The notes: generated from the sequence alone by a model not told the origin. DNA of 64,000 nucleotides from an uncultured Clostridia bacterium (GCA_934500875.1 CAKSTL010000004.1:124001-188000); one strand, 5' to 3'; counted from the stretch's first letter, positions 17,961 to 27,616 are shown. Numbers and translations: made by a program.

Positions 17961-19649
17961 TTATTTATTTGTCGTTATAACAACCTTGTTTTCCTCTCCG
18001 AGCCATTCAACACCGCAGCCCAGCGCCTCAGACACCGCACGCACCGGAACAAGTGTTCTGCCATTATAAAGCATTGCGGGAACGTCAAGCGTTTTTGCCT
18101 CGCCGTTAATATACATAACATCACCGCCGATTGCAAGAGAAATTTCTTTTTCGCCCTTTATTGCCGTAACCGACTGCGCCGACTCGTTCCAGTCAACCAA
18201 AGCGCCCAATTTCTCGAAAATTGCACGCATAGGAACAAGCGTTCTGTCGTTTACAATAATCGGCGACCTGTCGGTTTCAAGCGTTTCGCCGTCAATCACA
18301 ACCGGTATTTCAGGCTCAAAATCCGCACCGAAACGGATTTTGCTGCCGTGCTTGTAAAAAACATATTCCTTGCTTAAATTCTCCGTCCAAATTCTCAAAG
18401 TATGCCGGCCGTTGGAAACAGAACTGATATTTGAAAAGCTGAATTTGTAAGGAATTTTGTTTGACGAATGACACCACTCGCCGTCAATTGCGTAATTTAC
18501 CGTAATATCTGCCTTGTTCGAAACGTGCGCAAGCGTATAAAGTATGCCGTTTGCGGCAATATCTGTAATCTCACCGCTGTTTGCAGGCACAAGCGCAAAA
18601 TCGGACGGCGCATTTACACTCGTTTTATAAAGTCCGCTTGTCTTAACCTCCGCAAAAATGTCCGACGCATATAGATAATCGTTGATATCGTATCTTTCCG
18701 CTTCGTTTGCACGGTGATTGTTAAAATAGTTAATCATCTTAATCTGCGGATACTTCATAACGAGATTCCAGAGCATATCCCTCATTCTCGGTGCGCCCCA
18801 AGCCTCAAGGTCGGTATCGTGATTTGTGTTTGTCGGAACGCCGCCCTCGCTTATCATAACAGGTTTGTTTATGTTATTTTTCGCCATAAAATCCATAATC
18901 GGCTTAATTCTGTTTGTTGCCCAAGCATAATCGCCCGTCATAAAATATACGCTGTCTTTATAAGAGGTGTCGGCTTTTCCCTGGAAATATTTTATCATAT
19001 ACATACTTACGCCTACCCAGTCAACGTATTCGTCGCCCGGATAGAAAAATTCAAACGGACGGTCAAGCGCACCAAGGTCATTGGGCGACCACACAACCGC
19101 AAAATTATCGTATTCGTGTACCATATTTGCAACGTTTCTGAAAATTTCCACATACCTTTCGGGTTCATCACCGAGAGACGAAACGTTCATTTCGTTTGCA
19201 AAACGGATAAACATAGGCTTGTTGTATGCCGCAAGCGTATTTAACACCGAGCGGATTGTATCGTAGTTTACTTCGTCAAGGCTGTTTATAGTCCAGCCGA
19301 CCATAACCGCCGAATCGTTGCCTTTTATGATTTCATTCGCAGGATAATAAAAATCCGGCTGATTCATAGCGTCAATATAGGTAAGATAACTTCCGAGAGG
19401 CCAAAAATTCTCGCTTGTTTCGGCAATCATACCAAGATACGCACCGTCTTTCGGCTCAAGACGTGCACCGTAATACGGCAAATTTGAAACATCTGCCTGA
19501 ACATAAAGCTCAAAATCTGTCTCGTTTACCATTCTTTCCTTTTCAGCCAAAAGTGCTCCCCAGTCAACCGACGGAAATTCAAACGCAAATACGGTTGTGC
19601 AGGATATAAAAATTGATATGCAAATCAAAAGCGAAATTATTTTTTTCAT
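17961..19649 (-). CDS. Secreted GH26-like glycosidase with C-terminal copper-amine-oxidase-N (stalk) domain
   Basis: About 562 residues. A signal peptide (KKIISLLICISIFISC) is followed by a TIM-barrel resembling GH26 mannanases/related hydrolases: acid/base candidate in IRFANEMN near residue 151, VVWSPND, and nucleophile candidate in VMISEGG near 265. An immunoglobulin-like linker follows, and the last about 115 residues form a copper-amine-oxidase N-domain-like module (NDRTLVPMRAIFEKLGA and NGRTLVPVRAVSEALG), common in surface proteins of Clostridia and not enzymatic. The likely role is extracellular polysaccharide breakdown. The ORF could start at 19673, but ATG 19649 has AAAGGAG at the right distance. 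Exact substrate unknown. Confidence 0.75.
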   Translation of the reverse strand: MKKIISLLICISIFISCTTVFAFEFPSVDWGALLAEKERMVNETDFELYVQADVSNLPYYGARLEPKDGAYLGMIAETSENFWPLGSYLTYIDAMNQPDFYYPANEIIKGNDSAVMVGWTINSLDEVNYDTIRSVLNTLAAYNKPMFIRFANEMNVSSLGDEPERYVEIFRNVANMVHEYDNFAVVWSPNDLGALDRPFEFFYPGDEYVDWVGVSMYMIKYFQGKADTSYKDSVYFMTGDYAWATNRIKPIMDFMAKNNINKPVMISEGGVPTNTNHDTDLEAWGAPRMRDMLWNLVMKYPQIKMINYFNNHRANEAERYDINDYLYASDIFAEVKTSGLYKTSVNAPSDFALVPANSGEITDIAANGILYTLAHVSNKADITVNYAIDGEWCHSSNKIPYKFSFSNISSVSNGRHTLRIWTENLSKEYVFYKHGSKIRFGADFEPEIPVVIDGETLETDRSPIIVNDRTLVPMRAIFEKLGALVDWNESAQSVTAIKGEKEISLAIGGDVMYINGEAKTLDVPAMLYNGRTLVPVRAVSEALGCGVEWLGEENKVVITTNK

Positions 19650-19706
19650 AAAAATCTCCTTTGCCGCCATCATATATGGGCGTAAACAGTAGGTTTTTCT
19701 TATCTC

Positions 19707-20165
19707 TTACACTGCTTTTTCATTTTGCAGCAGACCCTCTATAATACCTGCTGCGTCCTCGACAAATTTTAAACAGGGACGCTTTTTATAAAATTCGTTA
19801 TCCCTCTTTGTGGGGTTTGCCGACATATCGGTTTTGATATTTTTCAAAAGCTCACGGCATATGATTGTGCGGTTTTCGTTTTTAAAATCCTCTGCAAGTT
19901 TTTGCACAAGGGCATAATGCGCCGCCTTTTTCTTGTCGTCTTTGGAATCGTCATAACCGTAAATAATGCCGGCAATCATAAACATAGCCGAACACGCACC
20001 GCAAACCTCTCTCATTCTTCCCATTCCGCCGCCGAACGACGACGAAAGCTTCATAGCGGTGTTAAAATCCATACCTATCTCGTCGCAGAAAGCTCCGAGC
20101 ACCGCCTGCGAACAGTTGTAGCCGTCCAAAAACAATTCTCTTGCTCTTTTTACGTGGTCTGTCAT
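19707..20165 (-). CDS. C_GCAxxG_C_C family protein (putative redox protein)
   Basis: About 152 residues with the pattern that names the family: NCSQAVLGAFCDE, SSFGGGMGRMREVCGACSAM, then further cysteines (IICRELL and RPCLKFVEDAAG). The spaced cysteines suggest metal or redox-cofactor binding, but the function is unproven. ATG 20165 follows GGAGGA; the TTG at 20180 overlaps that site. It begins 15 bases after ftsY on the same strand and is probably part of the smc-ftsY transcript. Confidence 0.85.
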   Translation of the reverse strand: MTDHVKRARELFLDGYNCSQAVLGAFCDEIGMDFNTAMKLSSSFGGGMGRMREVCGACSAMFMIAGIIYGYDDSKDDKKKAAHYALVQKLAEDFKNENRTIICRELLKNIKTDMSANPTKRDNEFYKKRPCLKFVEDAAGIIEGLLQNEKAV

Positions 20166-20180
20166 TTTATCTTCCTCCAA

Positions 20181-21092
20181 TCAAAAAAGTGCGTCCGCAA
20201 AGGCGGCTGCGTCAAATTTCTGCAAATCGTCAATGCCTTCTCCCACACCGACAAATTTTACGCCTATTTTCTGTTCATGTCCTATCGCAATTACAATTCC
20301 GCCCTTTGCGGTGCCGTCAAGCTTGGTAAGCACAATTCCCGTAATATCGGCAGCCTCGCCGAAAAGTTTTGCCTGCGAAAGCGCATTCTGACCAGTTGTT
20401 GCGTCCAGAACCAAGAGTACCTCTTTTGACGATTCGGGAAGCTCGCGGTCAATAATTTTGTATATTTTTTTAAGCTCGTCCATAAGATTTTTCTTGTTGT
20501 GCAGTCTGCCTGCCGTGTCAAAAATCAAAACGTCTGCGCCCCTCGCCTTTGCGGCGCTTATTGAATCGTACATCACCGCACCCGGGTCTGCGCCCTCCTG
20601 ATGGCTTATGATGTCAACCCCCACTCTTTCGGCCCATACACGAAGCTGGTCTGTCGCCGCCGCACGGAAGGTATCGCCGGCGCCCAAAATCACCTTTTTG
20701 CCTTCCTCTTTAAAAAGACTTGCCATTTTGCCGATTGAGGTTGTTTTTCCCACACCGTTTACGCCGATTACCATAATCACCGCAGGCTTGCCCGAAAGCT
20801 TGATTTCGCTTTCGTTTTCGCTAAGTATCTCAGCTATGATTTCTTTTATTGCATCTTTCACCTCATCTGCTTCGGTAAGGCGGTTTTCCTTTACTTTTTT
20901 CTTTAATTCTTCTATTATATACATTGACGTTTCAACGCCTGCGTCCGCCATAATAAGCGCTTCTTCAAGCTCGTCGTATAAATCGTCGTCAATTTTTTTA
21001 AACACCTTCAGCACGCTGTCAAGCTTATCGCCGAATGAATTTTTGGTCTTTTCCAAACCCTTTTTCAGTTTTTCTTTAAATGCGTTAAACAT
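20181..21092 (-). CDS. ftsY: Signal recognition particle receptor FtsY
   Basis: About 303 residues. An N-terminal helical N domain (FNAFKEKLKKGLEKTKNSF) leads to the NG GTPase with G1 GVNGVGKTTSIGK (residues 110-122), DTFRAAATDQLR, DTAGRLHNK, TKLDGTAKGG and the C-terminal GVGEGIDDLQKF. FtsY receives SRP-bound ribosomes at the membrane. There is no acidic A domain, as usual in Firmicutes. The open frame reaches 21209, but that part lies inside smc; ATG 21092 (or the adjacent ATG 21095) follows GGAGG and overlaps the last codons of smc by eight bases, so the two are coupled. Confidence 0.96.
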   Translation of the reverse strand: MFNAFKEKLKKGLEKTKNSFGDKLDSVLKVFKKIDDDLYDELEEALIMADAGVETSMYIIEELKKKVKENRLTEADEVKDAIKEIIAEILSENESEIKLSGKPAVIMVIGVNGVGKTTSIGKMASLFKEEGKKVILGAGDTFRAAATDQLRVWAERVGVDIISHQEGADPGAVMYDSISAAKARGADVLIFDTAGRLHNKKNLMDELKKIYKIIDRELPESSKEVLLVLDATTGQNALSQAKLFGEAADITGIVLTKLDGTAKGGIVIAIGHEQKIGVKFVGVGEGIDDLQKFDAAAFADALF

Positions 21093-24000
21093 CATTTTCC
21101 TCCAAATCGTCAAAATTAAGTTTAAGAAGCTTTGAAACTCCCTTTTCCTGCATTGTAACGCCGTATAATATGTCTGCCGTTTCCATTGTTCCACGCCTGT
21201 GGGTAACAATCAGAAACTGCGTGTCCGACGTGAATTTTTTTGCATAATTTGCAAATTTGTAAACATTGGCTTCGTCAAGAGCCGCCTCAACCTCATCCAA
21301 AAGACAAAACGGCGTGGGTGCGGTTTTAAGCACCGCAAAAAGCAGGGCAATTGCCGAAAACGCACGTTCACCGCCTGACAAAAGAGTAAGATTTTGCAGT
21401 TTTTTGCCCGGCGGCTGCACCTCGATTTCAATGCCGCTCGTAAGCACATCGCTCTCGTCGGCAAGATATATTTTTGCAATTCCGCCGCCGAAAAGAGAGG
21501 CAAAAACGTTTTTAAACTCCTCGCTGATAGCGTAAAACGCCGATATAAACTTTTCCTTCATAACCGACTGCATATTGTCAATGATACCGGTAAGATTTTT
21601 CTTCGACTCGTTCAAATCATTTTCCTGAGCCGACAAAAATTCATACCTTTCCGATACCGCCTTGTATTCTTCAATAGCGTCAATATTGATGTTTCCGAGT
21701 TCTTTGATTTTGCGTTTTATCGAGGACACTTCATGCTGCGCCTCGGAAAAATTTTCAATCTCTTTTTTATAGCTTTGTGCGTCGGAATATGTTATTTCAT
21801 AGTCGTCCCAAAGCTTGTTGATAACGCCTTCAATATCACTTTCTGCCTTTGCAACCTTGTTTTCGCACCTTGTCGATTCCTGAACGAGAACAAGCACAAC
21901 CTCCTGATTTTCTTTTGAAAGACGGCTTTTTTCTTTTATATCGGCAAGAATTTTTTCCTGTTTGTTTTTGAGACTTTCGAGCTGATTTTCAAATTCCGCA
22001 AAAATTTCACGCATACCGCCCATAGATTTTTCAATGTTTAAAATTTCACTTTGCAAATCGCTGTTTTTGCGCACAAAAGAATCGGAAAGATTGGTATTTT
22101 TTAAAATTTCACCCTCGTATTCGCTGCGTCGGATGCTGTATTCGCTGATATTTTCGGTAATAAATTCCAAATCCTTGCAAAGTCCGTTCTGCTTGATTTT
22201 TTTAGCGGAAATCTCACTTTTAATTTTTTCGCTCTCTGCTCTGACAAGCGCAAGCCCTTCTTCAAAACCTGTAACGGCATTTCTTATACTACTGATTTTT
22301 TCATCATTTGCGGCAATTTTCTCCGCAAGCGCCGCCTTGTTTTTGTCGATATCCTCAATCTGAGTGTTAATATCACCGCTCTCGCCTCCAAGAAGGCGGA
22401 TTTTTTCGCCGAGATTTTTAATGCTTTCGTCGAGGTGATTTTTTTCTGCGCAAAGGCGCACAATATTTCGTTCACATTCGCTGATTGATAAGTCAAATTC
22501 CTCTTTTTTTGCGGCAATTTCTTTGATTTTTTGATTGTTTTTTGCTATCAGACTGTCATTTTTGTCAATCTTTTTGGAAAGCAAATCGGTGTCGGCTTTA
22601 AGCTGCTCTATGTTTTTGCTTCGGCTTATAAGCCCGAGCCGTGCATCCGAGCTGCCGCCCGTTATGGAACCGCCGGCATTAAGCACCTGCCCGTCAAGGG
22701 TAACAACCTTAAATTTATAGCCGAATTTTTTTGAAATCGCAACCCCCGAATCGATATTATCCGCAATTACAGTTCTGCCAAGAAGGTACGAAAAAATTCC
22801 TTCATACTTTTCATCATACGATATGAGATTGGAAGCAATGCCGATATATCCTCTCTCGTTTTTCGGCGCATTTTTCAAAACCTCGCCCCTTACAGAGGTA
22901 AGCGGCAAAAATGTCGCCCTTCCGCTTTTTGAGCGTTTAAGCGTTTCTATGCACCTTTTTGCGGTTTCTTCACTGTCGGTTACAATGTTCTGCATAGCTC
23001 GTCCGAGTGCGGTTTCTATGGCGACAACATACTTTTCGTCAACCGTCAGAAGCTTTGAAATTACTCCGCATATGCCGTCGGATTTTGAATTTATAACCTC
23101 TTTTACGCCTTTTGAATATCCTTCAAGCGATTTTTCCAAATCCTCAAGCGCACGGCGTTTTGAATTTTTGGTATTATACTCAGCCGTAATCGAATTCTGC
23201 TCTGCTTTGAGTGCGTCATTCTCGGCTGTAATGCTGAAATATTCCTTTTTTAAAACATCAAGCCCCGCATTGCATTTATCCTTCACTTTTTTGCACTTTT
23301 CAAGCTCGCCGCCGCACTTTTCGAGCTGTTCTTCGCAAATTTTAAGCGAATTTTCGTTCAGTGTAATTTCGTTTTTAATGCTTTCCTTTCTGTCGGCAAA
23401 ATTTTTGCACAGTGCGTCAAGACCATCGGAATTTGCCGAAAGATTTGTGTTTTCGTTCAAAAGCTCTATTATGTCCGCCTTCTGATTTTCAATATCCTTA
23501 AGCGAATTTTCAAGCTTTATATCCAATTCTTCATCATTTTTGCAAAGCGTTTCAAGAGCCTTGCAAAGCGATTCTATTTGAGCGTTCACCTCGTCAAGTT
23601 TTGCTTTTTTCTGCGCATTTTCTTCATCAAGAATTTTTATTTTTTCGCAAAGCTCGCCGTTATCATTCTTTAACCGCTCAATATTTTCATTGTTGTGCGA
23701 AATTTCGCTTTTTATAAGCTCGATTTTATTTAAAAATCCGCCCTCGTTTTTTTCAAGCTCGTATTTTTGCTGATTAATCTGTGCACTTTTTTCGTTTTCG
23801 GTCTGCAAAAGCGCAGTAAACTTTTCAACCTCCGAGTCAAGCTCGTTTTGCTTTTTTCGTGCGTCCTCAAGCTGAGAAAGAGTGATTTTAAGGTCATTTT
23901 CGCACTTTTTTGCGTTTTCACGATATTTTTCTATGTTGATAATCGCAATATTTATTTCCAGAACTTTTAAAACTTCACGAAGGTCAAGATATTTTTTAGC

Positions 24001-24633
24001 CTTTTCGCTCTGGATTTTAAGCGGCCCCACCTGCGACGAAAGCTCCGACACAATATCCTTTATTCTCAAAAGATTTTCTTCGGTTTTGGCAAGCTTTTTT
24101 TCCGCCTCGTTTTTTCGGTATTTATATTTGCTTATTCCTGCGGCTTCTTCGAAAATATGCCGTCTGTCCTCGGATTTTGACGATAAAATTTCGTCAATCT
24201 TGCCCTGACCGACAACCGAATATCCTTCCCTTCCTATGCCCGTATCCATAAAAAGCTCGTAAATATCCTTAAGACGGCAGGGAGATTTGTTTATAAAATA
24301 TTCACCCTCGCCGCTTCGGTGAACCCTTCTTGTAACGGTAACGGTGTCAAAATCAAGGTTTAATTTTCTGTCGGCATTATCCAGAATAATAGAAACTTCA
24401 GCAAAGCCAAGCGGTTTTCGGTTTTGAGTGCCCGAAAAAATTACATCCTCCATCTTGCTGCCACGAAGGCTCTTTGCGCTCTGCTCGCCCATAACCCAGC
24501 GGATAGCGTCCGAAACGTTGCTTTTTCCGCTTCCGTTCGGCCCGACAATGGCGGTAATACCCTTGCCGAATTCCAATTCAATTTTGTCAGCAAAGGATTT
24601 AAACCCCTGCATACAAATTCCCTTTAAATACAC
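21085..24633 (-). CDS. smc: Chromosome segregation protein SMC
   Basis: About 1182 residues, normal for bacterial SMC. Walker A GPNGSGKSN is at residues 31-39, then two long coiled coils separated by a hinge at about 510-660 (SKSDGICGVISKL and FKVVTLDGQVLNAGGSITGG, shown in part), then the ABC signature LLSGGERAFSAIAL and Walker B FCLLDEVEAALDE near the C-terminus. It compacts and segregates the nucleoid with ScpA/ScpB. I prefer GTG 24633, which gives the family start MYLKGICMQGFKSFADK; GTG 24645 is possible but touches the AAAGGTG site. Own promoter at 24698-24726. The rnc gene that often precedes smc is absent. Confidence 0.96.
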   Translation of the reverse strand: MYLKGICMQGFKSFADKIELEFGKGITAIVGPNGSGKSNVSDAIRWVMGEQSAKSLRGSKMEDVIFSGTQNRKPLGFAEVSIILDNADRKLNLDFDTVTVTRRVHRSGEGEYFINKSPCRLKDIYELFMDTGIGREGYSVVGQGKIDEILSSKSEDRRHIFEEAAGISKYKYRKNEAEKKLAKTEENLLRIKDIVSELSSQVGPLKIQSEKAKKYLDLREVLKVLEINIAIINIEKYRENAKKCENDLKITLSQLEDARKKQNELDSEVEKFTALLQTENEKSAQINQQKYELEKNEGGFLNKIELIKSEISHNNENIERLKNDNGELCEKIKILDEENAQKKAKLDEVNAQIESLCKALETLCKNDEELDIKLENSLKDIENQKADIIELLNENTNLSANSDGLDALCKNFADRKESIKNEITLNENSLKICEEQLEKCGGELEKCKKVKDKCNAGLDVLKKEYFSITAENDALKAEQNSITAEYNTKNSKRRALEDLEKSLEGYSKGVKEVINSKSDGICGVISKLLTVDEKYVVAIETALGRAMQNIVTDSEETAKRCIETLKRSKSGRATFLPLTSVRGEVLKNAPKNERGYIGIASNLISYDEKYEGIFSYLLGRTVIADNIDSGVAISKKFGYKFKVVTLDGQVLNAGGSITGGSSDARLGLISRSKNIEQLKADTDLLSKKIDKNDSLIAKNNQKIKEIAAKKEEFDLSISECERNIVRLCAEKNHLDESIKNLGEKIRLLGGESGDINTQIEDIDKNKAALAEKIAANDEKISSIRNAVTGFEEGLALVRAESEKIKSEISAKKIKQNGLCKDLEFITENISEYSIRRSEYEGEILKNTNLSDSFVRKNSDLQSEILNIEKSMGGMREIFAEFENQLESLKNKQEKILADIKEKSRLSKENQEVVLVLVQESTRCENKVAKAESDIEGVINKLWDDYEITYSDAQSYKKEIENFSEAQHEVSSIKRKIKELGNINIDAIEEYKAVSERYEFLSAQENDLNESKKNLTGIIDNMQSVMKEKFISAFYAISEEFKNVFASLFGGGIAKIYLADESDVLTSGIEIEVQPPGKKLQNLTLLSGGERAFSAIALLFAVLKTAPTPFCLLDEVEAALDEANVYKFANYAKKFTSDTQFLIVTHRRGTMETADILYGVTMQEKGVSKLLKLNFDDLEENDV

Positions 24634-24697
24634 CTTAACAAACACACCTTTTATGTAAAATAAAAAATATAATCTATAATATTGTTTCCACTTAAAA

Positions 24698-24726
24698 ATT
24701 GTATCACAAATAATAAATTATTTCAA
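24698..24726 (-). promoter_or_regulatory. SigmaA-type promoter for smc-ftsY
   Basis: Minus-strand TTGAAA (24721-24726), 17-base spacer, TACAAT (24698-24703). The start codon is about 65 bases downstream. Confidence 0.75.
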
Positions 24727-24768
24727 GTAAAATCACTCTCAATCATTTTTTAATTTGACAAAACTCCG

Positions 24769-24802
24769 AAAAAAAATACCTCTTGCAAATCCGGGCAAGA
24801 GG
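24769..24802 (-). terminator. Terminator downstream of hydF
   Basis: CCTCTTGC (24779-24786) and GCAAGAGG (24795-24802) form an 8-bp stem followed on the minus strand by a run of eight T. It ends transcripts from hydF before the smc promoter. The rest of the roughly 300-base gap between hydF and smc is AT-rich and holds the inverted repeat at 24920-24958 and the smc promoter; I see no gene in it. Confidence 0.85.
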
Positions 24803-24919
24803 CAAAAAAAGATGGAGTGGAATTTGATTATGATAAACAAATTTCCAGTATATAAAAAATATACAAATATATTGTAGCATACACTGTGCAAAAATTCTAC
24901 AACTAATTGCAAATTGGTG

Positions 24920-24958
24920 AATATTGCACAAAAGTTTTTTTGCAATTTGTGCAATATT
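24920..24958. repeat. Perfect 13-bp inverted repeat after hydF
   Basis: AATATTGCACAAA (24920-24932) and TTTGTGCAATATT (24946-24958) are exact inverted copies separated by 13 bases, five bases after the hydF stop. There is no T run after it, so it is not a standard terminator; it could stabilise the mRNA 3' end or be a protein-binding site. Confidence 0.6.
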
Positions 24959-24963
24959 TCGTA

Positions 24964-26166
24964 TTATTTATTGTGAAGCTCTACCATATCAAGTATACCG
25001 GTAAGCTTTGCAATGGTAATTCCGAAGTTTGTAATCGGAATGTTTTTCTCCTTGCACATTGCAATTCTGCTTAAAATATGGCTTCTTGTAAACATACAGC
25101 CGCCGCAGTGAATTACAAGGTCGTATTTCTTGTCAAGATTAAAATTTACACCCGAGCAAAAATCAATTCTGATATTTTTGCCTGCCTTTTTTCGCAGCAT
25201 ATTCGGAATTTTCACCTTTGCAATGTCGCCGTCAAGAGTGGTGTGCGAACAAGCTTCGGCAATAAGAACGCTTGAATTTTCATTCAGCTTATCAATTGCC
25301 TCCGCACCTTTTTTGAACTCTTCAATATCGCCTTTATAGCTTGCAAAGAGAATGGAAAATGATGTAAGAATACTTTCTTTCGGCGCAAGGTCGTAAACCT
25401 GTTTAAATGCCTGCGAATCGCAGATTATAAGCTTTGGCGGTTTATTTAGTGCGTCAAGCGCAGCCTTCATTTTTTCCGCCGTAACAATCGTCACAACAGC
25501 CTTTTTGTCAAGCAGCTCACGGATTGTTTGAACCTGCGGAAGAATAAGCCGCCCTTTCGGCGCTTCAATATCCTGCGGAGCAACCAGCAGCACGCTGTCA
25601 TTTTCGCCCGCAAGCACACCGGTAATTGAGATTTCGTCAAAATCCTTGGGCGAAATTTTAATTATTTTCTCAAACAGCAAATCAAGATTTATGCGTTTTT
25701 CGGCACTGACCTTAACAAAATCAACGCCCTTTTGCGAAACAAATTTTTCAATTTCCGAAGTATCGGATTCCAAATCCGTTTTATTTATAACGCAAAGACA
25801 GCTGACATTCTTCTTTTTTATCGCATATAACCAATCGGAATATACCGAAAAATCCTTTTCGTCCGCCGCAACGACAACAATCGCAATATCAGCCTTTGCA
25901 AGCACGTTTTTCGTCTTTTCTATACGCAGCGCACCAAGACTTCCGACATCATCAAAACCTGCAGTGTCGATAAGCGTACACGGACCTATCGGAAAAATTT
26001 CAAGAGCCTTGCTTACCGGGTCGGTGGTAGTTCCCAAAACGTCGCTGACAATTGAAATTTCCTGTTTTGCAAGCGCATTGATAAGCGACGACTTGCCGCT
26101 GTTGCGTTTGCCGAAGAATGCAATTTGTATTCTGTTTGCACTCGGCGTCGAGTTTAAATCTGCCAT
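24964..26166 (-). CDS. hydF: [FeFe]-hydrogenase H-cluster maturation GTPase HydF
   Basis: About 400 residues. An N-terminal Era-like G domain has G1 GKRNSGKSS (19-27), IVSDVLGTTTDPV (switch I), DTAGFDD (G3) and NKTD (G4). The C-terminal part carries the iron-sulphur ligands in HydF spacing: ACSH, then HCGGC about 47 residues later. HydF is the scaffold on which HydE and HydG build the di-iron subcluster. Neither hydE, hydG nor a hydrogenase gene is in the window. ATG 26166 follows AAGGGGTGA; the frame extends to 26244 but that part overlaps a hairpin. Its presence shows fermentative H2 metabolism. Confidence 0.95.
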   Translation of the reverse strand: MADLNSTPSANRIQIAFFGKRNSGKSSLINALAKQEISIVSDVLGTTTDPVSKALEIFPIGPCTLIDTAGFDDVGSLGALRIEKTKNVLAKADIAIVVVAADEKDFSVYSDWLYAIKKKNVSCLCVINKTDLESDTSEIEKFVSQKGVDFVKVSAEKRINLDLLFEKIIKISPKDFDEISITGVLAGENDSVLLVAPQDIEAPKGRLILPQVQTIRELLDKKAVVTIVTAEKMKAALDALNKPPKLIICDSQAFKQVYDLAPKESILTSFSILFASYKGDIEEFKKGAEAIDKLNENSSVLIAEACSHTTLDGDIAKVKIPNMLRKKAGKNIRIDFCSGVNFNLDKKYDLVIHCGGCMFTRSHILSRIAMCKEKNIPITNFGITIAKLTGILDMVELHNK

Positions 26167-26182
26167 ATAAAAATCACCCCTT

Positions 26183-26225
26183 AAAAATAAAACAACTCTG
26201 CTGCCGAAAAAACGGCGACAGAGTT
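26183..26225 (-). terminator. Probable terminator of the D-Ala-D-Ala carboxypeptidase gene, just upstream of hydF
   Basis: AACTCTG (26194-26200) pairs with CAGAGTT (26219-26225), with an inner GCCG/CGGC stem and a six-A loop; the minus-strand continuation is T-rich. It lies in the hydF leader, 28 bases before the hydF start, so it could also act as an attenuator. Confidence 0.6.
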
Positions 26226-26292
26226 TAACACCTTTGTTAAGCATTTTACCGTATCGCCTTAAAGTCAGAAAAACTCTTTCTTTTCGGAGAAT

Positions 26293-27543
26293 TTACATAT
26301 TATAGTATTTGTAATTTGAATTGATTCTTTCTTTTCTCTGTTTTTCGGCAATTCTCTTTTTGTTGCGCCTGTTTATGTAAATAAGAAGAATTATAAACAG
26401 TACAATGAAAATTATTACAAGATAGAGAAGGATTGTAAAAATCAGCTTTAATCCTCTTAAAACCGCAGCGCCGAAACTACCGCTTTTTTCCGCAACCGTG
26501 CCGATTTTTTGAGTAACGTCATTTTCACCACCCTTAAGCGTTATAAAAATTTCGCCGTTCACAACATCTACGCTCTGAGTAAGATTTTCACGCTTAACGT
26601 CAGTCGGAAGAACAATCACAAAATCGTTTTGAATATCGGCATACTCGCTTTTTTTAAGCTTTACCATACCCTTAAGGTCGTCCTTGCTTATCACAAATCT
26701 GTAAAAACTGCCGAAGCCGTAATCCAGAAGGATTTTTGTGTCGTTATACTGCTTGAATCTGTTCTCGTGACCGAGCGTTACAACAATAAGATTTCTGTCG
26801 TCCTTTTTTGCAACGGTGACAAGCGTTGCCCTTGCCGCATTTGTATAGCCTGTTTTTCCGAAAATAACGCCCTGATAATACTGCGCCGTGTCCTTATCCA
26901 TCATTCTGTGGCTTGTAGCCATTTCCAAATCTTCTTTTCGGACGCTGTTTTTATGAAGCGTATATTTAACCTCGCCGGCAACACTCATAATCTTTTCATT
27001 CTGCGAAGCCGCCCTTGCAATAAGCATCATATCATATGCCGTTGTGTAATGATTATCATCGGTAAGTCCCGTAGGATTTGCAAAATGCGTATTGTTTGCG
27101 CCAAGCTCTTTTGCACGGTTGTTCATAAGCTCAACAAACTTGTCAACCGAGCCGCTTACGTGGCACGCAAGCAAAACCGCCGCATCATTTGCCGACCTTA
27201 AATATGTAGCCATAAATGCGTCCTTAACGCTTATTTCCTCGCCCTGACGAAAATCTGCAATAACAGCGTCGGACGGCATAGACAAAAGGCAATTGTTATC
27301 CACAACAAACCTGTCGTCAAAATTGCAGTTTTCCGCAGTAAGCAAAAGCGTCATAATTTTTGTTATGCTTGCCGGGTGCATTTTTTTGTTTGCGTCTTTT
27401 TCAAACAAAACCGAATTCTGGTCAACGTCAAACAAAATTGCCGAATCGGATTCCACGCTGATTGACGCAGCGCAAAATGCCTCCGAAAAAGATGACACTA
27501 CTATTAAAAAAAGGAAAATGAGTGCTAAAATCCTTTTTTTCAT
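26293..27543 (-). CDS. dacF: Serine-type D-Ala-D-Ala carboxypeptidase (DacF/PBP5-like)
   Basis: A 416-residue low-molecular-weight penicillin-binding protein. A signal peptide (residues 1-25) is followed by the S11 peptidase domain with SITK (59-62), SAN (117-119) and KTG (230-232), the C-terminal beta domain, and a membrane helix near residues 370-400 with a basic tail. It trims the terminal D-Ala of peptidoglycan stem peptides. Of the Bacillus paralogues the resemblance to DacF/DacA cannot be separated by eye; in B. subtilis dacF adjoins spoIIA, but here it does not. It has a vegetative-type promoter at 27588-27616, which argues against a purely sporulation role. Confidence 0.9.
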   Translation of the reverse strand: MKKRILALIFLFLIVVSSFSEAFCAASISVESDSAILFDVDQNSVLFEKDANKKMHPASITKIMTLLLTAENCNFDDRFVVDNNCLLSMPSDAVIADFRQGEEISVKDAFMATYLRSANDAAVLLACHVSGSVDKFVELMNNRAKELGANNTHFANPTGLTDDNHYTTAYDMMLIARAASQNEKIMSVAGEVKYTLHKNSVRKEDLEMATSHRMMDKDTAQYYQGVIFGKTGYTNAARATLVTVAKKDDRNLIVVTLGHENRFKQYNDTKILLDYGFGSFYRFVISKDDLKGMVKLKKSEYADIQNDFVIVLPTDVKRENLTQSVDVVNGEIFITLKGGENDVTQKIGTVAEKSGSFGAAVLRGLKLIFTILLYLVIIFIVLFIILLIYINRRNKKRIAEKQRKERINSNYKYYNM

Positions 27544-27587
27544 TATATTTCCTCCGAAAAATATGTAAATTGATATTATTATTTACT

Positions 27588-27616
27588 ATAATAACACATT
27601 TTTTTACTTAATACAA
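27588..27616 (-). promoter_or_regulatory. SigmaA-type promoter for the carboxypeptidase gene
   Basis: Minus-strand TTGTAT (27611-27616), 17-base spacer, TATTAT (27588-27593), 44 bases before the start codon. Confidence 0.65.
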
